Shown in pieces: positions 34,560 to 42,955 of a DNA stretch of 64,000 nt; within the stretch, counting starts at the first letter, position 1; each line of letters begins with the position of its first letter. A program made the position numbers and the translations under genes. The stretch spans positions 3,740 through 67,739 of the forward strand of contig JBJXGB010000222.1 in the NCBI GenBank assembly GCA_046152935.1, read 5' to 3'. The notes beneath the pieces are model-generated. The model searched no databases. It was not told the DNA's origin and worked only from the letters and a program-made list of their open reading frames with translations. Source of the DNA: CAZMFZ01 sp046152935. Its GTDB lineage: Bacteria > Bacteroidota > Bacteroidia > Cytophagales > UBA9547.

Positions 34560-34892
34560 ATGGAAGCAACAGCAGCAGCATTAACAGAAGAACAAATAAA
34601 AGAAAAAGTAATTGAGGCTTGTAAATCGGTATATGACCCAGAAATACCAGTAAATATTTTTGAATTAGGGTTAATTTATGAAATAAACCTCTTTCCGATC
34701 AACAATTGCTATGTATCTATGACATTGACATCGCCATCTTGCCCTTCTGCTCAAGAATTGCCAGCCGAGGTAAAAACAAAAATTATGGAATTGGGCTTTT
34801 TCAACGAAGTAAATGTAGAAATTACGTTCGACCCAGCTTGGAATCAAGAAATGATGAGCGAAGTAGCAAAATTGGAACTTGGCTATATGTAA
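34560..34892 (+). CDS. SufT-like DUF59 (MIP18-family) protein
   Basis: It is 110 residues, a single DUF59 domain: EACKSVYDPEIPVNIFELGL and then MTLTSPSCPSAQELPAEVKT, which holds the conserved Cys of the family, and ITFDPAWNQEMMSEVAKLEL. Related proteins (SufT, PaaD, MIP18) help to mature Fe-S proteins. Its place after sufS-sufE supports that role. It starts 2 bases after the second Uma2 gene. Confidence 0.9.
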   Translation: MEATAAALTEEQIKEKVIEACKSVYDPEIPVNIFELGLIYEINLFPINNCYVSMTLTSPSCPSAQELPAEVKTKIMELGFFNEVNVEITFDPAWNQEMMSEVAKLELGYM

Positions 34893-34980
34893 AACTGTTC
34901 AGAAGATGTAGTATTTTTGAGATGGAATTCAAACTGAGATTCTGATAAGTAAAAACCGACAAAAATTAACAATTAATAAA

Positions 34981-35397
34981 ATGTATCCTGAAGAATTGGT
35001 ATTGCCCATGAAAAAAGAACTTACTGATGTAGGTTTTGAAGATTTATTAAGTGCTGCTGGAGTAGAAAAGGCCGTAAATGAGAAGGGTACAACACTTGTG
35101 GTTGTCAATTCTGTTTGTGGTTGTGCGGCCAGAAATGCTCGTCCAGCGGTTCGTATGGCTTTGACAAACAGTAAATTTAAACCATCGCACCTCACTACTG
35201 TTTTTGCGGGTGTTGATACAGATGCAGTTTCGAAAGCAAGAGAATTCATGCTCCCTTATGCGCCATCATCACCTTCGATTGCATTATTTAAAGATGGTGA
35301 GTTAGTACACATGATCGAGCGTCATCATATTGAAGGTCGTCCTGCTGAAATGATTGCTGATAATTTGATGTTGGCTTTTGAAGAATATTGTGCGTAA
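34981..35397 (+). CDS. BrxA/BrxB-type bacilliredoxin (DUF1094)
   Basis: It is 138 residues with the CGC motif Cys46-Gly47-Cys48 in VVNSVCGCAARNARPAVRMA, a thioredoxin-like fold, and FKDGELVHMIERHHIEGRPA near the end. In Bacillus these proteins remove bacillithiol from oxidised proteins. Many Cytophagales-type bacteria make bacillithiol, which would fit, but no bsh gene lies in the window. It ends the suf-like gene run, 88 bases after the DUF59 gene, and a terminator follows. Confidence 0.9.
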   Translation: MYPEELVLPMKKELTDVGFEDLLSAAGVEKAVNEKGTTLVVVNSVCGCAARNARPAVRMALTNSKFKPSHLTTVFAGVDTDAVSKAREFMLPYAPSSPSIALFKDGELVHMIERHHIEGRPAEMIADNLMLAFEEYCA

Positions 35398-35421
35398 AAA
35401 GTGCTTTTCTTAGACACTGAT

Positions 35422-35454
35422 AAAAATCCTGCTTTCTCAACAGCAGGATTTTTT
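35422..35454 (+). terminator. Terminator after the bacilliredoxin gene
   Basis: Arms AAAAATCCTGCT (35422-35433) and AGCAGGATTTTT (35442-35453) around an 8-base loop, ending in a T run. It closes the sufS-to-bacilliredoxin stretch. Confidence 0.85.
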
Positions 35455-35540
35455 GTTTTCAAAATGCCCATCTTCTTAAAACCTTTTTTACGAATCGCTT
35501 TCACTTCACCAATTTTTGCGTCTCACTGCCTATTGTTAAA

Positions 35541-35571
35541 GTTAATGACATTAGAATTTTACTTATATTCG
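35541..35571 (+). promoter_or_regulatory. Promoter before the DUF3098 gene
   Basis: GTTA at 35541-35544, a 19-base spacer, then TATATTCG at 35564-35571 followed by CACC. Each box has one mismatch to the Bacteroidota pattern. The expected start lies about 15 bases before the gene at 35593. Confidence 0.4.
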
Positions 35572-35592
35572 CACCAAACAAACAAATAAAAA

Positions 35593-35802
35593 ATGAAACT
35601 CGTTTTCGATCGCACCAATTACATCATTCTATTAGCCGGAATAGCAGTATTAATCATAGGTTATTTTGTAATGACACTCGATAAAGAACCTTATGGCTTT
35701 GGATTTGTTGGTTTGACACTTGGCCCACTGATCGTTTCGATCGGGTTTGCAATTCAGTTTGTGGCTATTTTTTACAAGAAAAAATCTACTGACAAAATCT
35801 AA
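35593..35802 (+). CDS. DUF3098 small membrane protein
   Basis: It is 69 residues with two transmembrane helices (about 11-30 and 41-62) and a short loop between them. The pattern matches DUF3098 proteins, which in Bacteroidota sit between ftsX and uppP; here ftsX is absent and a terminator and promoter come first. uppP follows after 89 bases. Function is unknown; the neighbourhood suggests cell-envelope work. Confidence 0.8.
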   Translation: MKLVFDRTNYIILLAGIAVLIIGYFVMTLDKEPYGFGFVGLTLGPLIVSIGFAIQFVAIFYKKKSTDKI

Positions 35803-35891
35803 TAAACAACAAATATTCTGCTGCCTCTGAATATTTTAGAAAGAGCAAAAATCAAACTCAGCATTGAATTGAACTAGTAAAAGCAATTTCC

Positions 35892-36671
35892 ATGACCATT
35901 TTTGAAGCCGTGATATTAGCCATCGTAGAAGGTATCACAGAGTTTTTACCCATCTCATCTACTGGCCACATGATTATCGTGTCGAGCCTTTTTGGCATCC
36001 AAAGTTCTGAATTTGTAAAAATTTTTACTGTCAATATTCAGTTGGGAGCTATTTTATCAGTATTAGTTTTATACTGGAATCGCTTTTTTAAGTCGTTAGA
36101 TTTTTATTACAAACTTATAATAGCTTTCATCCCAGCAGCCATTATTGGCTTTCTTTTAGGCGATTATATCGATAGCCTGCTCGAAAATGTGCTTGTGGTG
36201 GCAATTATGCTATTAGCAGGAGGCGTTGTCCTTTTATTTGTTGATAAGTGGTTTGTAAATAACACAGAAGAAAAAGAACTCACATTTCCATCTGCATTTG
36301 TGATTGGTCTTTTTCAATGTATTGCCTTAATACCTGGTGTTTCACGCTCTGCCTCTACCATCATTGGCGGGATGGCGAAAGGCTTAACAAGAAAACAAGC
36401 CGCAGAATTTTCCTTTTTTCTAGCAGTACCAACCATGTTTGCCGCCACAGCATATAAATTATTGAAAAACTACAAATCTATCCAAACAGAACATATCCAG
36501 CTACTAGCAGTTGGAAATTTGGTGGCTTTCATTGTAGCTATTATTGCCATTAAATTCTTCATTTCTGTATTAACAAAATACGGTTTCAAAGCCTTTGGAT
36601 GGTATAGAATAGTAGTGGGCTCTGCTATTTTGATATTGCTTGCCTTAGGATACAATCTTCAAATCGTGTAG
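35892..36671 (+). CDS. uppP: Undecaprenyl-diphosphatase (UppP/BacA)
   Basis: It removes a phosphate from undecaprenyl diphosphate so the carrier lipid can be reused in wall synthesis; it is linked with bacitracin resistance. It is 259 residues with about eight transmembrane helices. The signature AIVEGITEFLPISSTGHMII (with Glu and Ser/Thr of the active site) and the second conserved block LIPGVSRSASTIIGGMAKGL (with Arg) are intact. truB follows after 33 bases. Confidence 0.96.
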   Translation: MTIFEAVILAIVEGITEFLPISSTGHMIIVSSLFGIQSSEFVKIFTVNIQLGAILSVLVLYWNRFFKSLDFYYKLIIAFIPAAIIGFLLGDYIDSLLENVLVVAIMLLAGGVVLLFVDKWFVNNTEEKELTFPSAFVIGLFQCIALIPGVSRSASTIIGGMAKGLTRKQAAEFSFFLAVPTMFAATAYKLLKNYKSIQTEHIQLLAVGNLVAFIVAIIAIKFFISVLTKYGFKAFGWYRIVVGSAILILLALGYNLQIV

Positions 36672-36704
36672 CTTTTCAGCTTATTTACCTTACAACTCCT
36701 ATAA

Positions 36705-37400
36705 ATGTCTGATTTTTTGCAAAAATATGAAGATGGTCAGGTAATTCTGATCGACAAACCACAATCGTGGACTTCGTTTGATGTAGTAAACAAATTACGG
36801 TACGCTTTGAAGGTAAAAAAACTCGGACATGCAGGCACGCTCGATCCATTGGCAACAGGCTTGTTGATACTTTGTTCTGGTAAATTCACAAAAAAAATAG
36901 ACGAATACCAAGCCCAAGAAAAAGAATATGTTGGGGAAATGATTTTAGGAAAAACTACTCCGAGCTACGATAGCGAAACGGAGGTAAATGGGGAATTCCA
37001 CATAGATCATATCAATATTGAAACGATTCATGAAGCATCTACATCATTTTTAGGAGAAATATCACAAATCCCACCTATGTATTCTGCCATCAAAAAAGAT
37101 GGACAAAGGATGTACGATTTGGCTCGTCAAGGCAAAACTATTGAACTTGAACCACGAAAAGTAACGGTTACAACATTCGAGATTACTAAGATTGACATTC
37201 CAAAAGTAGAATTTCGAGTGGTGTGCTCAAAAGGCACTTATATAAGAAGTCTGGTACATGATTTGGGCAAAAAACTAAATTCAGGAGCATACATGAGTGC
37301 ATTGAGAAGAACCCGAATAGGTGCATTTCGCGTAGAAAATGCACAATCTGTCGCAAATTTCATCGATCAAATCAAAGAAATGGGCAGCAAAAACGCATGA
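36705..37400 (+). CDS. truB: tRNA pseudouridine(55) synthase
   Basis: It makes pseudouridine at position 55 of most tRNAs. It is 231 residues with the catalytic Asp47 in GHAGTLDPLATGLLILCSGK, and VCSKGTYIRSLVHDLGKKLN and ALRRTRIGAF conserved. The E. coli protein has 314 residues; the missing part is the C-terminal PUA-like end, as is usual in Bacteroidota. It ends 9 bases before the convergent PD40-OmpA gene. Confidence 0.96.
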   Translation: MSDFLQKYEDGQVILIDKPQSWTSFDVVNKLRYALKVKKLGHAGTLDPLATGLLILCSGKFTKKIDEYQAQEKEYVGEMILGKTTPSYDSETEVNGEFHIDHINIETIHEASTSFLGEISQIPPMYSAIKKDGQRMYDLARQGKTIELEPRKVTVTTFEITKIDIPKVEFRVVCSKGTYIRSLVHDLGKKLNSGAYMSALRRTRIGAFRVENAQSVANFIDQIKEMGSKNA

Positions 37401-37409
37401 CATAAAGTG

Positions 37410-39512
37410 CTACTCAATGCTTTTTATTACAAATTCAACCCTTCTGTTTTGGGCTTTGCCTTTGGCAGTTTTGTTTTCTGCCACTGGCTTAGTCGATCCA
37501 TAGCCATTGAATATTACTTTGTCTTTATTTGCACCTTTACCCTCTAAGTATTGCTCTACTGCTCTCGCTCTCCATCGAGACAAAAGCAAATTTTTATCTG
37601 CTTTACCAACATTATCTGTGTGTCCGCCAATTTCTACGAGTATTCCTGGATTGTCAGTTAAGAATTTAGCTAATTTGTCTAGCTCAGGAAATGATTTTGG
37701 ATCTAATATCGATTTGCCAGATTGGAAAAATATGTTGTTCATACGAATTGCAACACCAACTTCAATAGGTGCAATCACCAAATCTTTGAATATTTTAATA
37801 CCACTTTTCTCGTTTTTAATATCTAAAGTTTCAAAAACTGGATAATAGCCAGTAGCTCTGGCATTGATCGTATAGGCATCTGATAAAGGAACTATAAGTT
37901 TATATTCACCAGTCGCAGTGGTAACTTCAAAATTGGGATAGGGAATCTTATCCACTTGGATGATATAGGGCAAAATATTCGCCATTGGCTTAGAAGTTTT
38001 TTTATTAAATACTTTACCAACAATGGTTGCCATGGCTACAGCAACTTTCTCCTCAATCTTTTCGCCATACAAATCTTGTGTTATCTCTTTATATTCATCC
38101 AGCAAAGTGAGATCAAGAGAATCGGCCTTGGTAAGGTATTTTGCGACTTTATATTGCAACACGTACTTTTTACCCCAAGGCAATTTTATTTCATAATTTG
38201 ATTTTGAAGGATTTACTTTCGACTGATATGTAGTACTGTCTGCTACAACATTATCAATGTATAGTTTCACTTTATCTCCGTAAGGCACATAAGAACGGGT
38301 AGATGTAATTAAGAAGTTTCCACTTATTTTGACGTAAGGCAAAGGCGTAAGGAATAAATCTTGTGATACTTCTATATATTCTTTGATATTGGTAGCATCA
38401 TAAGTTGAAGTATCTGAAATCCAGTTGGTTAGTGAGGGAATAAATTTATAGATTTTACCAAATGGCAATCGAGCAGTATATTTAGATGAATCAAAATTGA
38501 TCTTGATAGAGTCGGCAGGCAAGCCACTTATATTGATAGCATATTTTTTTGTTGGAGAAATAAGCTGATTGCTAAGTTTATTAAATATTTTCCCGGTAAT
38601 TAATATATAAGGATTTACCTCTTTTAGCTTAATTTTAAAAATGTCGGTTCCTCCTCTAGATTCACTGGACGAGACGTAATAGGCTTCTGTAAGTTTCGCA
38701 TTTGGCTTGAAATACGATTCGTATTCTGGCGTATTTGCCAAACTTTCTAGCAATTTTGGTTCTTGCCACTCATCTGCATACTTAGACACCCGTTTTGCTA
38801 CGTATATATCGTAATTTCCATTTTGCTTTTTTGATGAAAAATACAAGATATTATTGTCTGCACCAGCTAAAAAAGGCGATTCTTCGCTATCATATAAGTC
38901 ATAATTTTCAAAATATAATCTCTTAAATCTCGACCATCTTGAGCCTTCGTTTTCAGAAATATAAATATCTGTTCTTTTTTTGATGATTGATTTAGAGGCA
39001 GACATCAATATATACTTCCCATCTGCACTTAAAGACGCATTGAAGGATTTTCCTCTCAATAAGGGATTCATGCCAGGAATCTTGATTTTCTTTGGATTTG
39101 TCCAATCTTCATCGCCTTTGTGGTACATAAATGAAAGACCTGGCTGATAGTAAGTGCCATTATTCTTGTATTTGCCAGACACCAAGATCTGTGTTCCATC
39201 TTGATTAATGCCCAAAATACCATTATATCTGGTATCGTTCATTTTGACATCCATTCTCAAAGCGGGACCCCAAGTACCATCAGGTTGCAATTCTGAAAAC
39301 CAAATATCTTGGCTATTTTTACCGCCATATTCATTTTCAGGATGATTAACCCTCAAAAAATATAAAATTTTACCGTCAGATGATATCACAGGGTTTATTT
39401 CACTGTATACAGAGTTCACATTATCTCCTAAGTTTTGGGGCTTAAAAGATTTTTGAGCCGCTATGTTGAAAATAAAGAAGAAAAAACCAATACAAAATGA
39501 AGCAACTCTCAT
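37410..39512 (-). CDS. PD40/OmpA-domain outer-membrane-associated protein
   Basis: It is 700 residues with a signal peptide (VASFCIGFFFFIFNIAAQ). Residues about 30-290 hold PD40/TolB-like propeller repeats (SSDGKILYFLRV, SADGKYILMSAS, AGADNNILYFSS). The middle has repeated beta-rich segments, including a carboxypeptidase-regulatory-like fold around MATIVGKVFNKKTSKPMANI. The C-terminal OmpA domain (about 590-700) has EIGGHTDNVGKADKNLLLSR and RRVEF, which bind peptidoglycan. Such proteins tie the outer membrane to the wall; some are partners of the type IX secretion and gliding machinery. It is the last gene of a run of three on the minus strand. Confidence 0.8.
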   Translation of the reverse strand: MRVASFCIGFFFFIFNIAAQKSFKPQNLGDNVNSVYSEINPVISSDGKILYFLRVNHPENEYGGKNSQDIWFSELQPDGTWGPALRMDVKMNDTRYNGILGINQDGTQILVSGKYKNNGTYYQPGLSFMYHKGDEDWTNPKKIKIPGMNPLLRGKSFNASLSADGKYILMSASKSIIKKRTDIYISENEGSRWSRFKRLYFENYDLYDSEESPFLAGADNNILYFSSKKQNGNYDIYVAKRVSKYADEWQEPKLLESLANTPEYESYFKPNAKLTEAYYVSSSESRGGTDIFKIKLKEVNPYILITGKIFNKLSNQLISPTKKYAINISGLPADSIKINFDSSKYTARLPFGKIYKFIPSLTNWISDTSTYDATNIKEYIEVSQDLFLTPLPYVKISGNFLITSTRSYVPYGDKVKLYIDNVVADSTTYQSKVNPSKSNYEIKLPWGKKYVLQYKVAKYLTKADSLDLTLLDEYKEITQDLYGEKIEEKVAVAMATIVGKVFNKKTSKPMANILPYIIQVDKIPYPNFEVTTATGEYKLIVPLSDAYTINARATGYYPVFETLDIKNEKSGIKIFKDLVIAPIEVGVAIRMNNIFFQSGKSILDPKSFPELDKLAKFLTDNPGILVEIGGHTDNVGKADKNLLLSRWRARAVEQYLEGKGANKDKVIFNGYGSTKPVAENKTAKGKAQNRRVEFVIKSIE

Positions 39513-39615
39513 CTATGTGAATATTTTTAAGTGACAATTAAATATCAAATGCTATTGATAGGTTGTTAAATTTTTCGAGTGTGAATCAAACCATTCAAAG
39601 CAAACTAGTATTTTT

Positions 39616-41010
39616 TTAATAATTAAAACTTTGTTTTTTGGGGCTTAATATTTTCCCAAAAACCAAGTTCATACCTACCCGTATATTGAACATTTTTGCA
39701 TCGTAAGGCAGAGCAACTGGAATTTTCTGGCCAGCAAATTCCTCCAAATTGTAGCGAGTCGCAAAAATATTGTCGCTTACTACATATATCTGAAATGGAC
39801 CAGGTTTCAATACTATTCCACCACCGAAAGTAATATTTTCATATTGATAAGTAGAAGAAAGTATTACGCTCAAAATTCTGCCAAACTTATATTGAGCACC
39901 CAAAGTTAACGCTGCTCTCCATTCAATATATCTTTCCAATTTCAACATGGCAGATACATTAAATCTGTTTGTGACTTTATAATTGGCAGAAAAATACAGC
40001 CTTGGAGTGAGCCAAGTACGAAAACTAGTTCGCTTGGCGGTTGTATCTGTTCCAGTACTAAAATAGGTCGATAAAGAATCTGCAAAATCTACGTTCTCTA
40101 AACTATCGCCTCTAATAATTGGGCCAAATGCATCGATACCTGTAAACGGCCCTTTAGTTTGGCTTTGAGAATACTTTGTATTTTCAATATCGTTTTTCCA
40201 ATCTATAAACCCAATGTTGCTTGCTGAAAAGCCAAGAAAGAATCGCTCTCTAAGCTTATAACTCAAGCCCAAATCGACAGACCCACCCAAATTATTGAAT
40301 TGCGCTGCTAATTGTGAAGGGTCATTCGAGATTGCATTGATACCCGAAGTATTGACAGTAGCCGAACTCGATAACGAAATAGCTTCGGAAGTCACCCCGA
40401 TTTTCAGATTGTCAGAGTAAACATTAACAGCGGCAATACCTTGCAATAAATTGAATCGGCCACCAATATTGAAATTCTTAAACATTTTATTCAACCCTAT
40501 AGAATAATGGTTGTACGACAGTATTTGCGTGTTTAAAGTTGAAAAATCAAATAATCTGCCTGCTTCCGAGCCTTGCTCCGACCATTGAAAAGTAGCAAAT
40601 TGAAATACCGATTGCGGTATATTTAAGTTAATATCTGTCGTATTTCCAGCATCAAATGAAAGAAAAGAGTTTCTCCACTTTAATCTCAAATGAAAAAAAT
40701 CGATTTGGTTGCCGATATGTAGATAATTGTTGCTCGGCATACTGTTTACAAACTTATTTACATTGAAAACAGTAACACCATTTTGTTTTTCAAAACCTGT
40801 GGTGGGCAGAAAGCCAGTATTTATGAAGCCAACTTTGAATGATGAGATGATTGGCAAGCCGATACTTACTTTGTGATCGGGCACAGCTGTAGGAATGTAG
40901 TAGCTCGATTGGTACACATGCTCCATCATGGGCAGTGTCATTTCGCCTTGCGAGAATGCAGCGAGGCTGACGAAACTAAAAATTACGGTTAGAATTTTTT
41001 TCACAGGCAA
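39616..41010 (-). CDS. DUF5723 outer-membrane beta-barrel protein
   Basis: It is 464 residues with a signal peptide (ILTVIFSFVSLAAFSQ). The rest is alternating beta strands with aromatic ends (for example LHIGNQIDFFHLRLKWRNSF and LYFSANYKVTNRF), ending in FNIRVGMNLVFGKIL. The N-terminal MEHVYQSSYYIPTAVPDHKV fits DUF5723 proteins of Bacteroidota. Function is unknown; it is an integral outer-membrane protein. The lipoprotein gene before it ends 103 bases upstream, and the PD40-OmpA gene starts 103 bases after. Confidence 0.75.
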   Translation of the reverse strand: MPVKKILTVIFSFVSLAAFSQGEMTLPMMEHVYQSSYYIPTAVPDHKVSIGLPIISSFKVGFINTGFLPTTGFEKQNGVTVFNVNKFVNSMPSNNYLHIGNQIDFFHLRLKWRNSFLSFDAGNTTDINLNIPQSVFQFATFQWSEQGSEAGRLFDFSTLNTQILSYNHYSIGLNKMFKNFNIGGRFNLLQGIAAVNVYSDNLKIGVTSEAISLSSSATVNTSGINAISNDPSQLAAQFNNLGGSVDLGLSYKLRERFFLGFSASNIGFIDWKNDIENTKYSQSQTKGPFTGIDAFGPIIRGDSLENVDFADSLSTYFSTGTDTTAKRTSFRTWLTPRLYFSANYKVTNRFNVSAMLKLERYIEWRAALTLGAQYKFGRILSVILSSTYQYENITFGGGIVLKPGPFQIYVVSDNIFATRYNLEEFAGQKIPVALPYDAKMFNIRVGMNLVFGKILSPKKQSFNY

Positions 41011-41113
41011 GTATTTTATATTTCAATTATTTTGATTTGAAATTGGTTTTTATAGGTCTTTGCATATTTTACAAGTAATTGATCTTCAATATCTTACATA
41101 TCAAAATACCAAC

Positions 41114-42796
41114 TTAATCAGTAAATGTAAATTCGCCACTACCCTCTCCGTAGAAATTTATTTTTACATTCAACTTGTTTGTTGGGTAGAATTTTACAGA
41201 TTTTGGCGTAGCATCATTGGCACCTTTAGTGCCGAACAAACCTGTTATTCTGATGGATTTACAACGATTTCTGAGATCTTCAAATTGTAGGCGATCTAAA
41301 GCCAATCTATTTTTGGTAGTAACTGCCGTCTGTACGCTACCTTGTGCGTCTACATTCGCGCCATTGATGGTAACATTTGTGCCCAGACTTGGTATTGCAA
41401 CACTATCTGCGTCCAAAAACTCCAACTTTGCAAGAATATCAAGTGGAAATTTATTTTCAAAATTAAAGTTTATGACAGATTTATTAATACTTGTACTGTA
41501 GTTCTGACCAGACGAGCTGGTGTTAAGCGTTGAAAAATCTGGTGCTGTAAGGATGCTTTTTATTCTAAAATCTTTCAGATAGCCATTTAAAGGTAGCTTC
41601 AGTATTGTCTCTGTTTTTATTCTGCTGGTTGATAAAATAAAGTCGCTATTGTAATCTGTGTTCGCACCTGAAATAGATAAAATGATACCAAAGGAAATAT
41701 AATTAGGACCTTTGTTCAACAAGTCTTTTAGAATCTCTTCGCTCACATTTTCGGTAGATTTGGAGGGGAAACCTGCAAGATTCACCTCTGGATCTGTGGG
41801 CTTCAAAATTGAAAACGGCTTATTATCGGGCGAATTCGACCTATCGGAAAGCAATACCGAATCTTTGTCGTAAGCTACTAATGGATTGAGAATGAGCTTT
41901 GCAGGAATGCCGAAATAATTTTCGAACCTTATTTCCATTGTAGGATTCTCGAAAAAAACCGTGCCAGTACCTGTGCTGTTATCCGAACTATTGAACGCCC
42001 TGATGCCCAAACCATTTACATCTAGTTGATCGTCACCTAATGGCAAGGCCAAATCGCCAATTTTACCATCAATTCTTGACCATTTCAAATCTTTAAGACC
42101 AAAAAAGTTTAAAGTTAGCTGTCCAAATGCGTTTGGTACTGTCACAGCATTATTTACAGAAACAGCCAATCGTACGTCTATTTTGTTGCTACCTGCCAAT
42201 ACCAATTTGTAATTTTGTAGATTTTGGGTCTTTTTTACCTGCAAGCCTACACTTAATTGATAATCTAACACAAGGGCTGCATTGGTAGTTTTATCTACAA
42301 TATTGGTAAATGTAACACTGACATTTACCGTATTTGAAAGTGAAGATGCCATTTCCAATTCTAGCTCGCCACCTGACAGTATTATTTGCCTTATGGTAGC
42401 ATTGCTCAGCACACTATCGCCTTGAGCCAAATCTATCGGAATAGAAGCATCGATGGTCGGCAAGGTTTGTGGGCCGTTGGCAATCGGAAAACTACCCACG
42501 TTATTGAGCGCTATATCATTTTCGGCAATATTAATGATAGAACCTAACTCTGTGAATTCAAATGACTTAGGACCCAAATTCATCACATAATAGCCACCAA
42601 CTTCATCAACTGCAATTGTTAGAAGGCTGTCTGCGGGATTTTTTAAATCGCTAAATGCTATATCAGAATCTATTAACGGCAAGCCCCCACCAGCGCTGCT
42701 GATAACTATTTTCTCAGGGCTTTCCAATTCTTTTACACAACCAGAAATGAAGTTTATTAAAAGCAGGCAAACTATTATGGGTGTATATTTTTTCAT
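41114..42796 (-). CDS. Predicted lipoprotein of unknown function
   Basis: It is 560 residues. The start MKKYTPIIVCLLLINFISGC gives a lipobox with Cys20, and the following residues are VKELES, so it should be lipidated; a Lys-Glu near the Cys resembles, weakly, the signal for surface export in Bacteroidota. The remaining sequence is beta-rich and Ser/Asn/Asp rich, with no known domain that I can recognise. It comes first in a minus-strand run with the DUF5723 barrel and the PD40-OmpA protein. Confidence 0.7.
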   Translation of the reverse strand: MKKYTPIIVCLLLINFISGCVKELESPEKIVISSAGGGLPLIDSDIAFSDLKNPADSLLTIAVDEVGGYYVMNLGPKSFEFTELGSIINIAENDIALNNVGSFPIANGPQTLPTIDASIPIDLAQGDSVLSNATIRQIILSGGELELEMASSLSNTVNVSVTFTNIVDKTTNAALVLDYQLSVGLQVKKTQNLQNYKLVLAGSNKIDVRLAVSVNNAVTVPNAFGQLTLNFFGLKDLKWSRIDGKIGDLALPLGDDQLDVNGLGIRAFNSSDNSTGTGTVFFENPTMEIRFENYFGIPAKLILNPLVAYDKDSVLLSDRSNSPDNKPFSILKPTDPEVNLAGFPSKSTENVSEEILKDLLNKGPNYISFGIILSISGANTDYNSDFILSTSRIKTETILKLPLNGYLKDFRIKSILTAPDFSTLNTSSSGQNYSTSINKSVINFNFENKFPLDILAKLEFLDADSVAIPSLGTNVTINGANVDAQGSVQTAVTTKNRLALDRLQFEDLRNRCKSIRITGLFGTKGANDATPKSVKFYPTNKLNVKINFYGEGSGEFTFTD

Positions 42797-42955
42797 TTGG
42801 TAAAGTTTATAATTAAATAGTCCATATCCTTCAATGAGAAAAACTACGAAATATGATTATTAAATCTAGTAAAAACTGAATATAAACACAATTTTAATTA
42901 ATTGCGATTCAAAACCAACTTATTTATGTCAATCAAATGATTTATTAATGATTTA

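Noticed and set aside
35401..35589. 62-codon plus-strand frame after the bacilliredoxin gene
   Set aside because: It reads through a strong terminator hairpin and a promoter, and has no family.
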